From assembly GCA_951394045.1 (NCBI GenBank), contig OX595992.1, positions 1,364,001 to 1,428,000 on the forward strand: a stretch of 64,000 bases of DNA, in the 5' to 3' direction. A program made the translations under genes and the position numbers. Below, piece after piece: positions 41,725-56,367 of this stretch; the stretch's first letter is position 1, and every line of letters begins with the position of its first letter. The stretch comes from Nitzschia sp. DOCU1 (Eukaryota > Bacillariophyta > Bacillariophyceae > Bacillariales > Bacillariaceae). Under the pieces are notes generated by a model that was not told the DNA's origin, ran no database searches, and saw nothing but the letters and a program-made list of their open reading frames with translations.

Positions 41725-42543
41725 ATGGCGCGACGTCTTGTAAGCTCGAAGGAGCTCTTTGTTGCGGCAGTGGCGTTGGTTGCCATTCTGAATCTATGGG
41801 TTTCGACGACAGTTTTGAATCAAGAGGCTGGAATAGTCGTTGAGGCTGCTGCTGGGTTCAAAGAAAAGTGGAAACATCCAGATGATAGTGGCGCGCGATC
41901 ATCCATGACACCGTTGCTTCCGACGCCGATTTTCGTTGTCGGCTTCCCCAAGGTGGGGACAACGTCCATCCATGCAATGTTCACTTGCGGTGGGGTCAAG
42001 TCGTCACATTATTGTTGCTGTGGGTCCAATCGGACGCATACGCACTGCAATGGGGACGGAGGGGACGGGCGTACCTTCTCGGACTGTATGCGCGCAAACA
42101 AAAAGACCCGGCAACCTATTCTGGAGGGATGTGGTGACTATGAGGTCTATGCCCAGATGGATGCCGAACTAGGTTCCTCAATCTATTTGCCACAACACTT
42201 TGATTTGGAGCTATTGCACGACTTTTCTCCAAACGCCACATTCCTACTGAACTTACGTCCTGCGAACGAGTGGATGAATTCTGTAACTCACTGGTACGGT
42301 CTTGGGGGAAGATTCCTGACTCGTTTCAAAGTCGATACATCGAAAGTCAATCGAAACAAGGTTCTCGAAGAGATATTTGACAATCATACAGCCACGGTTC
42401 GAGAGTTTATCCAGAACCACCCATCTCATCATCTAGTCGAAGTTGATATAAGTAGTCCATCAGCAGGGGAGACACTTTCTAGGGCTTTCGGCATGCCCTC
42501 ATCATGTTGGGGGCTCCACAATAAGAACAAAAAAGTAACATAA
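41725..42543 (+). CDS. Sulfotransferase-like type II membrane protein
   Basis: 272 residues. A short basic N-terminus (MARRLVSSK) is followed by one membrane span (about residues 11-31), giving a Golgi-type type II topology. The 5'-phosphosulfate-binding loop is IFVVGFPKVGTTSIH at about 69-83, and NLRPANEWMNSVTHW at about 176-190 fits the 3'-phosphate-binding segment with its conserved Arg and Ser. Such enzymes move sulfate from PAPS to sugars or other acceptors in the Golgi lumen. A Cys- and His-rich insertion (SSHYCCCGSNRTHTHC) follows the loop and suggests disulfides. The acceptor is unknown. Confidence 0.82.
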   Translation: MARRLVSSKELFVAAVALVAILNLWVSTTVLNQEAGIVVEAAAGFKEKWKHPDDSGARSSMTPLLPTPIFVVGFPKVGTTSIHAMFTCGGVKSSHYCCCGSNRTHTHCNGDGGDGRTFSDCMRANKKTRQPILEGCGDYEVYAQMDAELGSSIYLPQHFDLELLHDFSPNATFLLNLRPANEWMNSVTHWYGLGGRFLTRFKVDTSKVNRNKVLEEIFDNHTATVREFIQNHPSHHLVEVDISSPSAGETLSRAFGMPSSCWGLHNKNKKVT

Positions 42544-42594
42544 GGTGGAAAATGGGAGCGTTATAGTTATCAAAGCTGCTTTGTATATTGTAGG

Positions 42595-44571
42595 CTATTG
42601 CCCTTCGCAGACGCTTTCTTTCTTGTTTTGTACATGTTCGGATATGGCGGCACGAAGACCTTGGGTAAGTACAGGTTTACTGATACAGTCATTCATGCCA
42701 ACTTGTTGATAAAAGGACAATTCCGATCGTTGGTAACTGGCAGTCAGTCCAATGACCGGGCAATCCCATCCCCTACTTCGAATTTCCTTCGTAGCTTCGA
42801 TGCCATCGAGAACGGGCATTTGAATGTCCATCAGGACGAGGTCAAACTTGCCCGATGCAAGTTTCTGGACGGCCAACTCCCCATTGCTCACCACTGTCAC
42901 GTGGTGACCTAGCCGCTTCAACATTGCAGTTACAAGTTTCTGGTTGACTTTGTTGTCTTCGGCGACAAGGATCTCCAGGCCCATGGGACCATCGACAGTC
43001 TCCTCCGTCTTTTCTTCGCTCTGGAATCCTTTGGCGTTCGCAAAAGGAATCTCAAACCAAAACTTGCTGCCTCTCCCGAGCTCACTTTCAACGCCAATCT
43101 TGCCTTTCATTATTTTGGCTAGGCGCTCGCATATCGTCAAGCCAAGACCGGTTCCACCGTAGTTTCGCGCGATTGAAGGGTCTGCCTGACTATATGTTCG
43201 GAAGATCTGGGCGTGCCTGGACTCGCTGATTCCTATGCCAGTGTCTTCTACTTCGAAACGAATGGCGACTTGTTCATCCGAATCGTCCTTGCAGGAAACG
43301 GAGACTTTGATGGAACCAGTTGAAGTGAACTTGACTGCGTTGTTGAGAAGATTGAGCAAGATTTGACGAAGGCGGTTAGGATCTCCCACCACCTTGACAG
43401 GGATTCCGGTGGCAACGGAAGTGGTCACGGTTAGGCCTTTCTGTTCCGCTCGCGCTGAGATCGAAGCAACGGACCCTTCCACAACAGCCCTTGGCTCGAA
43501 TGAGATCGATTCCAAGTCCATCTTGCCGGCTTCCAGCTTTGTGTAGTCGAGAAGATCATTGATGACTGCCATCAGGCTACTGCCCGCGTTTTGCAGTACG
43601 TTCACGTGCCCTCTTTGTTCAGTGGACAGGTTGGTCTGGCTGAGCAGGTCGATGAAACCAGTTACTTGGTGGAGTGGAGTCCGGATCTCGTGGGCCATCA
43701 CGGCAATGAACTCGCTCTTTCGTGCGTTAGCTTCATCTGCCTCTTTCTTGGCACAAACTAGATCAGTGATGTCTCGTGTGCTGAAGAGAATGCTCGGGTT
43801 CCCGGTGACTGGGTCTCTCGCTTGACGGACTTCTACGGAAGACCATCTAGGTCCATGAGTGGTTTGCAGCTCAGCTTCGACAGAGCAATCTTTGCCTTGG
43901 GTGACTTCTTCATACACTTTTTGTGCAAGGTCTTGATCTAGAAATCGCCTACGGAAACTGCAGTCGTCGGATCTCTTTAGGGGACCCGTGCTCGCCCGTT
44001 TCCTTGGGGGCAGTTGGGTCGGGGGTCCAAAGGTATCATTTCCTTCAGGATTCTGCTGTAGAATGTTGCCCTCCATGTCAAATTGTGAAACAGGCACTGG
44101 TAGGTGACGTAGGATCTCGACCGCTCGCAACGAGGTTTGATCGATCTCTTCCGATGACAAGTGCCTTCCTTCATTCAGCATCACCATTCTTCCGCATTCT
44201 ACCAGTATCCCGGACATGTGCGTCTCTACGGTCGTTGGTCCCTTTCCTCGTGGATAGTATGTCCACTGCTCAACGACCTTGCCCCCATCCTTGAACTTTG
44301 TCAAGTATTCCCTCAAACGAATCTCTGTTGCTTCACTCATATCATCTGCGAAATTCCGGCTCAGAAGCGACTCGAGGCTATCCGCATTCCACAGGTCAAG
44401 GGCAGCATGGTTGGCCCACCACATTGCCTTTCGCTCAATATCAAAAACCCATACCGGCTGCATTAATAAGTTGAAAACTTTCAGATCCTCTCTTGTGTAC
44501 ACCGCTGGCTTGGAAGGAGGATCCGCCAAACATGACGTAGATTCATGGTTTCTTGTTAGCACGTCCAGCAT
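42595..44571 (-). CDS. Hybrid histidine kinase (PAS-HisKA-HATPase-REC)
   Basis: 658 residues, one exon. In order: two PAS-like segments (about 30-135 and 150-275), HisKA with phosphoacceptor His294 in AHEIRTPLH, HATPase with N box LLNLLNNAVKF (about 405-415), G1 DTGIGI and G2 GGTGLGL, then a receiver domain with acidic pair ED at 538-539, phosphoacceptor Asp582 in VLMDIQMP, and Lys in SKP. All catalytic residues are present. There is no membrane span, so the sensor is probably soluble and the PAS region may sense light, redox or a ligand; no haem- or flavin-binding Cys motif is evident. It would pass phosphate His to Asp internally and then to an HPt protein elsewhere. It is convergent with the sulfotransferase, 51 bp apart. 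Confidence 0.95.
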   Translation of the reverse strand: MLDVLTRNHESTSCLADPPSKPAVYTREDLKVFNLLMQPVWVFDIERKAMWWANHAALDLWNADSLESLLSRNFADDMSEATEIRLREYLTKFKDGGKVVEQWTYYPRGKGPTTVETHMSGILVECGRMVMLNEGRHLSSEEIDQTSLRAVEILRHLPVPVSQFDMEGNILQQNPEGNDTFGPPTQLPPRKRASTGPLKRSDDCSFRRRFLDQDLAQKVYEEVTQGKDCSVEAELQTTHGPRWSSVEVRQARDPVTGNPSILFSTRDITDLVCAKKEADEANARKSEFIAVMAHEIRTPLHQVTGFIDLLSQTNLSTEQRGHVNVLQNAGSSLMAVINDLLDYTKLEAGKMDLESISFEPRAVVEGSVASISARAEQKGLTVTTSVATGIPVKVVGDPNRLRQILLNLLNNAVKFTSTGSIKVSVSCKDDSDEQVAIRFEVEDTGIGISESRHAQIFRTYSQADPSIARNYGGTGLGLTICERLAKIMKGKIGVESELGRGSKFWFEIPFANAKGFQSEEKTEETVDGPMGLEILVAEDNKVNQKLVTAMLKRLGHHVTVVSNGELAVQKLASGKFDLVLMDIQMPVLDGIEATKEIRSRGWDCPVIGLTASYQRSELSFYQQVGMNDCISKPVLTQGLRAAISEHVQNKKESVCEGQ

Positions 44572-46226
44572 GGTCGTACTGGATTTATCTCGTTCACTGC
44601 TGAATTTGTTAGCAGTACGATAGTAGAGAATGATCCTTGGAGATTTATCCGATGTTGTTGATGGAAGCTCTCGTCCGCAACTAACGCTTTTATGTGCGAT
44701 ACATGTACCGGTAGATTGAATGATATGCTATGTGGGGCGTGGCATCTGCGCTGCCTTGAATTGCTCGTCCTTCTTTGCTTGCTTGCATGCATTTCTCTGC
44801 CAGTTTGCGCGGAACTAGCAGGGAACAGCAACACCGAAGTAGAACTCTTGGATGCAGCTTGTGCCTTGATAATAATTAGATCCTCCTCGATACTTATTTA
44901 GCGGTATGACACATAGTGGACGCCTGGGCGTTCGCGTTCAGCTATGTACATGGTACGGGATCATGCAAGAATAGGGAGGAAGAGACGATATCTTCCCTGC
45001 TTCAATAATGGCACATATAAATTTTGACACATCTTTTCACTGTTTCTGAGGTGGCAACGCCGTTTTATTAAAATGAGAAGATTGACATCGAAATCTTCAA
45101 CCGCAAGTAGTCAAACAAAATGTCTCGAGGCAAACGTCATCGGTCTTAACATAAGCCCCGAAGGCCGAGGGCGGCAGCACGAAACGTTGTTGTTGGGGGT
45201 TGCGTTTTTGTCGGGCGTCGCGAATTGCTTATAATAAATACCTTGTAATTCACGCTTATGGATAGTTAACTTTGACCATTCTCAAGATGGCCAGAACTTC
45301 GATGACACAATCGAGCTACTGCCCGAACACAATGCCGACACCGACACCATCTGCACAAGAGCGCCGCCTGCCATGATCGGACACAAGGGAACCAACTTCA
45401 ATAAAGTCTAAGCCTGTTGCAGATTTTTGGCTTCTTGGTTCTACATGTTCTCAATGTAAGTACCGGTATATTGTTTTTGAAGCAGCTGCTGCTACCGGTA
45501 GTAGGTGTTCGGGCTCTTCTGCTGCGAAGGAATGCTCCTATGATATTAATTTCACTCATAATGCCAAAACCTCAGCGGTTAGAATTAGATCCAGTGAAGT
45601 AGAGAGGTGCCACGCAAGTCGAGTTTTTTACATCATGGCGGGAGGGCAAGACTGAAATCCTCGTTTAATAGTGTGGAAGAAAGGCTTGCTATTCTACGTG
45701 CAGGATGGCAACAGCCTCGAACTCATAGTAGATAGTGACGTAGAGAGATCGATGAAGGATCAGTATCGTACCAGGTAATAGTACCTGGTACGATACGAGT
45801 AATGGCATGGAACTGCTTGTTCCACTTCTCTGTTCGTACATATACTATCATAGGTATGATAGATAGATGTGTAGATGAGTGTTTGCGGAAAGAAAGGGAG
45901 GGGGGGGGCAGAAGTTCATTCCCCCTTTTAAAAAAATTCCAGGGCCCATCCGTCGTCGGTGGATGCGCGATGATGAAGCGCGCAATCTCCACCTGCTCGG
46001 CCGGCGCGGCCGGCTTGTGGCGGCTGAAGCTCGCTCCGTCCGAAGACGCTTGCCGATGGCGTATGATACGGTGGACGCGGGCCATGGCGGTGACGATGAG
46101 GATCGGCAAGAGGGCCATGGCTACTGTAATCAAATCTTTGCGGCCTGTTGTTGCAAGTCATTGCAATCAAAGCCTTTTCAGTTCTGAAAAGGTTGGTATT
46201 CCGTGAAACTGTTAGAATCTTGTAAC
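44572..46226. other. Long intergenic region
   Basis: About 1.65 kb between two divergent genes. TACCGGTA occurs at 44706-44713, 45461-45468 and 45493-45500, and a strong hairpin lies at 45763-45796. An antisense frame at 45723-46133 begins with a hydrophobic stretch but is not supported as a gene. Confidence 0.4.
45763..45796. repeat. Perfect inverted repeat, 15-bp arms with 4-base loop
   Basis: GTATCGTACCAGGTA, loop ATAG, then its exact reverse complement. No adjacent transposon feature or T-run is seen. It could form a hairpin in RNA or DNA. Confidence 0.7.
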
Positions 46227-47553
46227 ATGGCTTCTGAAGAGACGCCTGAAGGAGACTCCGGCGGTTCGTTGCTTTTGAACCAGCCCGTCGTCATTGACGC
46301 TGGAACGGCTAGTTTGAAGGCTGGCTTTGCTGGAAGTTCCAAGCCTAAGGTAGGTCAATCCTTGGTTCCTTCGACGCTTCATTTGAGTACTTAGCTGGGT
46401 TTCTCACTCTTATTTGAAAGGTTATCATTGGGACGAAAGTGGGGAGGGCAAAGCACATGCGCATAATGCCTGGGGGCGCTTTGGAGGCTGAGCAGAGCCT
46501 CTCGGGCCCCTCGTCGGTCTTTGTCGGTCAGAAGCTGGATGAACACCGAGGGTCATTTCTACTGGAATACCCTATGGATAAGGGTTATGTTATCGATGGA
46601 GGGTGGGATGCCATGGAGAGCCTATGGGAGGTAGGTTTTGTGTTGAAATGGCGAGTTCGTACTTGAAGCCGATCCTAACTTGGCTTTTGCAGCATGTCTA
46701 CTCGAAAGCGAATCTTAATGTCCGCACAGAAGATCACCCTGTCTTGATGACAGAGGCACCTCTCAACCCGCGCCAAAATCGCGATAAGATTGCTGAAATA
46801 TTTTTCGAAACTTTTCGGGCTCCCGCGCTCTTTCTTGCCCCACCCGCTGTATTGAGTCTTTATGCATCGGGCAGAACCACAGGTGTGGTGTTAGACGTTG
46901 GCGAGGGAGTCACACATGCGGTACCAGTGTATGAAGGTTTTGCTCTCCCTCATTCCGTGACAAGAAGTGATGTCGCTGGGCGTGATGTTACACGCCAAAT
47001 GCAATTGCTTCTGCGTAGGTCCGGCCTTACTTTTACAACGACTGCCGAATTGGATCTTGTCAAAAGAATGAAGGAAGAAACTTGCTACTTGACCCGTACG
47101 CCGATTACTGATGATTCTGCAGAGAAGGATTCCAGGACGGCGTACACACTACCGGATGGGCAGACCTTCAACCTGTCGACGGAACGATACCAGGCACCAA
47201 ATGTTTTGTTTGATCCATCTCTTATCGGGTCGGAAGAGGCTGGTGTTGCAGACATTCTTGTCAACTCAATCATGAAGAGTGATATTGACTTGAGATCGAC
47301 ACTCTTCTCTCAAATAGTCCTAGCTGGAGGATCGACGCTCTGTCCGGGCTTCGGTGATAGGCTGCTGCATGAGCTGCGTTCCCGGGCACCTGCCCACACC
47401 AAGATACGCATCTCTGCGCCTCCCGATCGTATCAACTCGACCTTTGTTGGAGGCTCTATTCTAGCCAGTCTTGCGACTTTTAAATCAATGTGGGTTTCTC
47501 GGGCGGAATACGAAGAACACGGAAGTGCCATCATGCACCGGGATGAATTGTAG
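46227..47553 (+). CDS. Actin-related protein, Arp1/centractin-like
   Basis: Exons 46227-46349, 46421-46630 and 46693-47553 (introns of 71 and 62 bp, both GT-AG, both phase 0), 397 residues. The actin fold is evident: VVIDAGTASLKAGFAG is phosphate loop 1, VVLDVGEGVTHAVPVYEGFALPHS is phosphate loop 2, VLAGGSTLCPGF is the adenosine loop, and HPVLMTEAPLNPRQNRDKIAEIFFETF is typical of Arp1. The Arp1-like RRSGLTF insertion point and the near-actin length favour Arp1 over other ARPs. In animals and fungi Arp1 forms the dynactin filament that links dynein to cargo. That role is inferred, and a divergent conventional actin-like protein remains possible. Confidence 0.85.
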
Positions 47554-47718
47554 AACTATAATAATGAGAGAAAACAAAACAGTCCAATTCCTGAATGCCT
47601 CGTACGAAAACTTTCGATGAAGATGCTGGATATTGCCATGCAAGAGCTCGCGTGAAGTCTATCAATAGCCTTGACAATGATATTGTTGCACAATCTATGT
47701 TATCATAATCGCGGCCCC

Positions 47719-51048
<3,330 letters not shown>

Positions 51049-52268
51049 TCGCAATACAAGGCAGGCGCACACCTAGCCTTCAATAGCCAGTTACTTGATA
51101 AAACACAGATGAGGCCTGTCTTTTCGCCCTGCACTCTAGCCGTGACTTTGTTGCCTCTCAACTGATTGGGCCGGGAGATCACAACAAGTATACAAAATGA
51201 CCCACACGGGGTGCTCAAGTCTCCTTCCGTTATTGTAAGCCCCTCTACAGCAAATTCACGCTTTGACCTCCACCGCGGGTCTATTTGAATGCAACTTGAG
51301 ATCAATAGGAGGTTGCAAGTCACAATGTGCGTCAATCAGAGGAGATGTTCAATGGAGATGGGCCGAAGGGGCGCCGCGAGGCATTCACCGGTATCGTACC
51401 TGACTGCAGTAGTAAAGGTGACGGCTAGATTTCTCGTGCGCTTGCGAGAGAGCCTCGCCATCAATCGAGCGTCGACGAAGAAAACTCTCTCCTCCGTCGC
51501 GGCCACTCGCGACGACCGGACGACACGCACGAAGCCGCGCCAGAACGCATTGAAAAGGTCTAAGTACCACAAAGCCCGCGCAAAATCTTATTTATAACGA
51601 CGACATAAGATCGACAGCGTTGGTGGTTGCAGTATAAGCATTCTTGAATGATAGTATACAAAGACGAGGTTTTTATATGGACATCGCCGGCCTATCACAA
51701 TGAACAATGCGTACGAACGGCGTACGCACGTGGGGATGCTTATTCCGGGCGGGTCGGGGTTGAATTCGTGATTGGAATATCGCGACCGTCCAAGGTGGGT
51801 GATATGGTACCGACCGTTTTACTGACAGTCGATGGTGAATGATAGAAAATTTAAAACTCACTGTGCGCCACCGCCGAAAGTTTCTCTATTCCATGAGTGG
51901 ATAGCCGTCTGTCTACTGCTTGCCACGCTACTAGGGTGCGACCAAGATTTTGTGACGAGGAAGATACTAAATCACGAATCCTTTCTGATTGGATGTTTTC
52001 GTTGAATTTTTCTTGATGTCAAAATTCTCCACCACAACGAAATACAAACTAGCTACGAAATATAAACTACAATGAGACGCTGTGCCATGTGCATTTTCTA
52101 TTATGGCAACACAGGCCGGTGGATAACATGTCACACGGCCCAATCCACCTTATAGAGCAGCCGTCATTGCTCGAAAATGCAAGCAATGTAAACGACAAAA
52201 CCTCCCAAGAATGGAAGCAATTCAAGCAAATGCGTCCTACCTCAATATAGCAGTACTCAAAAGTATCA
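51049..52268. other. Intergenic region
   Basis: About 1.2 kb between the SRPK start and the end of the next minus-strand gene. It contains a 102-codon basic frame (51289-51597) with no motif, which I do not call. Confidence 0.35.
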
Positions 52269-53729
52269 TCAAAGCAACATTGCTGTTGTGATGGTCAAAA
52301 CAAGGGTAGCAACAACTCCGCCCATCATGAACGACCTGGCACCAGAACCACCTGCAGGAGGTTCTGTCGGGAACGCAAAAGCAATTGGTGGTCGCGTCGT
52401 CGTTGGCCCCCCTGTTCCAGCACCAGCTTCCCTATCCGGGGAAGGTGTGGTCGGTGCCGGGCTCTTTGTTGGTGCCGTTGGGACAAAAGTCGGACGCGCC
52501 GAAGGAACACCGGTAGGCAAATGCGTAGGTAGCATTGACGGCATGGTCGTAGGAGACGAGGTAGCACCAGCCAAGCAACTATCCGCTCCGGAACTGACAC
52601 AAAGGGGAGAGAAACTGTCGAACTGTTCCAAAGTTTCAAACACGGATGCAAATTCGCAAAGCTCTCCCGTACTATTGGTTTCGAAATTATCCTTATTGGA
52701 AAAAGAACTGCCAAAGACGACCACATCGGAAACACCGATTGCGTTGTTCAGAAAGCATGTTCGTTCCAAAGTCAATGGACCAAGGGTTTCGACAATGAAG
52801 CTGTTTGTGTCCGACTATTGAGACGGAGGCAAAGAGCAGTTAGTGCGACTTGACCAAAACCCAACTAGCCCGTCCCCAAAGGATATGTCACGGGTAGCAC
52901 TTACCAGAGTATTGTTGTGCGTCATGTCATTATCCTCAAATCGAGTGTCGAGGATAGTCAAAGCGTTTTGTTGGCCATTCGCGTAAATAAGTGATGTGTG
53001 CGAGCCCCAACCGTGATATCGATTGTCCTGTGAAGATAGAAGATGTTAGAACCACCTCTCAACGGCATACTATATCTTCTCACATGCTCCTTGTTGCACT
53101 CACGTGAAAATCACAGCCGTCAAAAGTGACCGAGAGTTGTGACGACGACCCGTCAAACCAGTCCAGCATGATTGGAACGACCGACTTGGTGTGACCCTGT
53201 TTTTGAACCAATGCAAAAATCATTAGACTGAGACCAAATTAAACAGCTGCAAATCGTTACCATTCAAACGTACCCGCCATTCACAGTCTGCGAAAGTAAT
53301 ATCACCTGGCTTGGTTGCCCAAGTTGAGTACTTATGAGAGTTAATGAAAACGAGTCCTTCAATTCGAACTCCTTCCACGGTCTCGTCTGAAATCCCTCGG
53401 TATGGTGTAGCATCCACATGCACATCGCCTTCGGTAACCCAACACAAGTTGTCTCGTGCACCCGTGTCACCGCATCGAATCGTCATGTTTGGACGAATAG
53501 GCAAAGGAGGTTGAACATTGAAGCCTTTCAAGTCAAAGTTGTGATCCAAAGTTCCAACTTCAAAAATACGTCTGGGACACAAGATGTAGGTTCGACGAAT
53601 AGAAGTATCCGTCACACTGGACTCGGCAGTGTAGATCTCCTCAATCTCCTCCACACAGTACTGGGCTATCGACGACCCCAAGAAAGCCGACCCCGTCAAG
53701 AAAGCAAAACCAATTTGGACGAATTTCAT
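52269..53729 (-). CDS. Secreted/anchored beta-helix-like surface protein with Pro-Thr-rich stalk
   Basis: Exons 53729-53274, 53196-53104, 53027-52905 and 52814-52269, each junction GT-AG and phase 0; 405 residues. A cleavable signal peptide (VQIGFAFLTGSAFLGSSIA) opens the protein. The middle repeats short beta segments ending in Asn or Asp turns (VRIEGLVFINS, ITFADCEWR, VTFDGCDFHDNRYHG, LTILDTRFEDNDM, GPLTLERTCFLNN), the ladder pattern of right-handed parallel beta-helices. A region rich in Pro, Thr and Ser (SPTTMPSMLPTHLPTGVPSARPTFVP...) forms a likely O-glycosylated stalk. The C-terminus is hydrophobic (GGVVATLVLTITTAMLL), as for a membrane or GPI anchor. Such proteins occur on diatom cell walls; adhesion or polysaccharide binding is inferred, and catalysis is not shown. 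Confidence 0.8.
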
Positions 53730-55083
53730 TTTTCAGATCAAAATGAATTTATAATCACGAGAAGTGGACCGCTGCTCAGTCGTTTCCTTATTCTGCCAAC
53801 GTGGAAGTTATTTCCTGTCCTGTTGTCTCCCTCCAAAATCGTTTTAGCTGATGCCGTGGGATGTTTTCGTGGATTCGCAAGTCTTGTATCCTTACCTTTC
53901 CCACTGAGTGGTTGCAGCGCAGCAGCTTGTGACCACTTATTTTTCCATCATGTGCTGCCAATGCTATCTTGCCAAAAGTCAGCGCCGAAATTCTGAAAGC
54001 GTAACAACACACATGCAAATGATAAGCCCTTTCTTTGTCCTCACCCCCAGAAAACTTCCGTTCAGAGCGGTTCACGCGGTGCAGGCTGTAAATGTTTCAT
54101 GATTTTCGGCCTTGTGCCTAATTGTAATTTTGTCGATCCACGTGGACGAACCACGAATCAATCGGCGCGCCACGGGAATCGTGTGATGATGCGCGAGCCT
54201 ATCGTACGTATTTTTTTATCGTAACGTACACACGTAAACGACCCATCACCCGTGATCGTTGCAGTCCGTAGTAGTAGTAGGTAGCTAGCTAGAGAGGGAA
54301 CCACATAAATTTCTGTGTTCTTGACTGCCTAATTGGCTTGGAAGGACACATACGATGTTTTCTGCTTGGCACCTCGGCAGAAGTGGGAAAGACAGTCGTA
54401 GATATGATCCACTCTAGAATTTTGTGTCGACCTACTAGCTAGGTAAGTAGTTGAGAGGAGTCGCTGATCATAATTTGAATATCGGCACCACCACGACTTT
54501 AATAGTCCCCCGCCCGTGAGGAGAGTGGTGCGCTCCTACAGCCACCGAAAAAACTTTCTCCTCCTTCTTGCCTTCAACGTGTGATATCATAGCATGAAGT
54601 GCAACAAATTACAATTATCAACGGTCGGTAGTAACCCATCCCATGATCGTCTCTGTGGGCGCCGGCCGGGGGCGGTGTGCTGCAGGAGGCTAGCGGTGCT
54701 GCTGAGGAGTCGTGAGACTCAGCTGGCTGTCCAGGTAGCAGCTTACCGTTCCGGCGATTTGGTGAGATCGTTCCTTTCCAATCGTCCAGTTAGCTACTAA
54801 CTAGATAGCGAGCACTTTTCGCTGCTTCAATAGTAGTTACCCAACAGTTAGGAATTGAATTCGTGGGTTGGGCCAAAAAGGGAAAATCCGTTCGGGTTAG
54901 TCGAAGTGGCACGTCTGAAAGATGAAAGCTATCCATCATCATCAGACCCGACATGCAATCGTTATCCCGTCCCTCACCTTGAAAAGGTCATAAATTCTAC
55001 CAGGAGCTAACAACACATCGAACGGCGCTTAGTTCCATTCAACTATTGATAGGGGGTGTTCAATCAATCTTAACTGTATTATA
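53730..55083. promoter_or_regulatory. Divergent intergenic region
   Basis: About 1.35 kb between divergent genes. No gene recognised; short frames lack motifs. Promoters of both neighbours should lie here. Confidence 0.35.
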
Positions 55084-56301
55084 ATGTCGAAATTTTGGAA
55101 AGGCGACTCGGATTCGTCGTCGTCGAGCTCCGACGACAATGGCCAAGCGTCAGCGGACGGCTCATGGGACGATGGAGATCAAGGTGTGTCGGTACATCAA
55201 GACTTCCCTACCGAGTCATCGTCGACCGATCAGTTCGCTTCAAGTATTTCCCCGGATATGACTTGGCGTGCTATCAAGAACCAACAGATTTTTCGGGGTC
55301 CTCTTCAGTCGACAAATGCCAAGCCGCCAAATTGCACACGTCTCGTCTGCATCAGTGACACACACAGCCATCACCGGCAAATATCATATCTTCCTGCAGG
55401 AGATGTATTAATTCATGCCGGTGATTTCTCTCTTCGGGGTGAGCTTCATGAAATCGAGGACCTGTGCGAATATTTCAAGGGGATAGCCGATTCCTACGAA
55501 GAAATTATCGCAATCGCAGGGAATCACGATCGGGTATTGCATTGCGAACATTATTTGCAGCATAATATGATGAGAGGTGCCGACGAGGAACACTGTAAAA
55601 AGGCAGAAGCGTGTATTAAAAAACGCTGCGTCTATCTCAAGGATTCTAGCCACAAATTGCAATCCGGAATGGAGGTGTATGGGTCCCCTTGGACACCAGA
55701 ATTTTGTGGGTGGGCCTTCATGCTGGACCGAGGCGATCCCATTCGAGAAAAATGGCGTCAGATCCCAACCACTACCGACGTATTGATTACTCATGGCCCA
55801 CCACTTGGGCGAGGAGATCATGTTCCCCATGCCGGCAATGTTGGGTGTTTTGATTTGATGCAAGAGATACAGCAACGAGTCATGCCTCGCGTTAACATTT
55901 TTGGCCACATTCACGAAGGGTATGGATCAACGTTTGATGGGACAACTCTGTATGTCAATGCAAGTTCGGTCGACATTCGATACGTTCCACTTCAATTCCC
56001 GGTCGTGATTGATCTCCCACATGACCCATCAATGCCAGCTATGGTTGTGCCGCCTGTCGACAACGGAACGACCTTGACCGACATTGCCAACTTGTGCGAA
56101 GGCAACGGATGGTCGTCCTTGAAATCGTCGCTGGATGGCTATGATTTGGAGGATCTCATGAAATCGCATTCGAATACTTTTTCGTTGCTTGATCCGAGAG
56201 CTTTCATCTCACTGTGTGGAAGCCTCCGGTTGAAGCGACAAGGTCAGGTGGAGCTCGCCCAGGCCTTGAGGGCTGTTCACGCACTGTCGTTCCCGCGATA
56301 G
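55084..56301 (+). CDS. MPPED1/2-type calcineurin-like metallophosphoesterase
   Basis: 405 residues, one exon. A Ser/Asp-rich N-terminus (about 60 residues) precedes the phosphoesterase fold. Metal-binding motifs are complete: SDTHSHH (D92, H94), HAGDF (about 112-115), AGNHDR (146-150), LITHGPP and FGHIHEGYG, the order and residues of the 239FB/MPPED family. These enzymes bind two metals and hydrolyse phosphodiesters, in mammals 2',3'- or 3',5'-cyclic nucleotides weakly. The physiological substrate is unknown. About 100 residues follow the catalytic core. The start is the first ATG after a short AT-rich leader. Confidence 0.92.
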   Translation: MSKFWKGDSDSSSSSSDDNGQASADGSWDDGDQGVSVHQDFPTESSSTDQFASSISPDMTWRAIKNQQIFRGPLQSTNAKPPNCTRLVCISDTHSHHRQISYLPAGDVLIHAGDFSLRGELHEIEDLCEYFKGIADSYEEIIAIAGNHDRVLHCEHYLQHNMMRGADEEHCKKAEACIKKRCVYLKDSSHKLQSGMEVYGSPWTPEFCGWAFMLDRGDPIREKWRQIPTTTDVLITHGPPLGRGDHVPHAGNVGCFDLMQEIQQRVMPRVNIFGHIHEGYGSTFDGTTLYVNASSVDIRYVPLQFPVVIDLPHDPSMPAMVVPPVDNGTTLTDIANLCEGNGWSSLKSSLDGYDLEDLMKSHSNTFSLLDPRAFISLCGSLRLKRQGQVELAQALRAVHALSFPR

Positions 56302-56367
56302 ATGCGTTCTGAAGTAGAGTAGTAACTGAGAAAAGTGTTCGGCAAAATTTCTGGACTATAGTATAGC

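Noticed and set aside
45723..46133. 136-codon minus frame with hydrophobic start
   Set aside because: No homology recognised, biased composition, and its end runs through the hairpin at 45763-45796. Possible but unsupported small membrane protein.
51289..51597. 102-codon basic plus-strand frame
   Set aside because: No motif, Arg/Lys bias without pattern, and no conserved context; judged chance.
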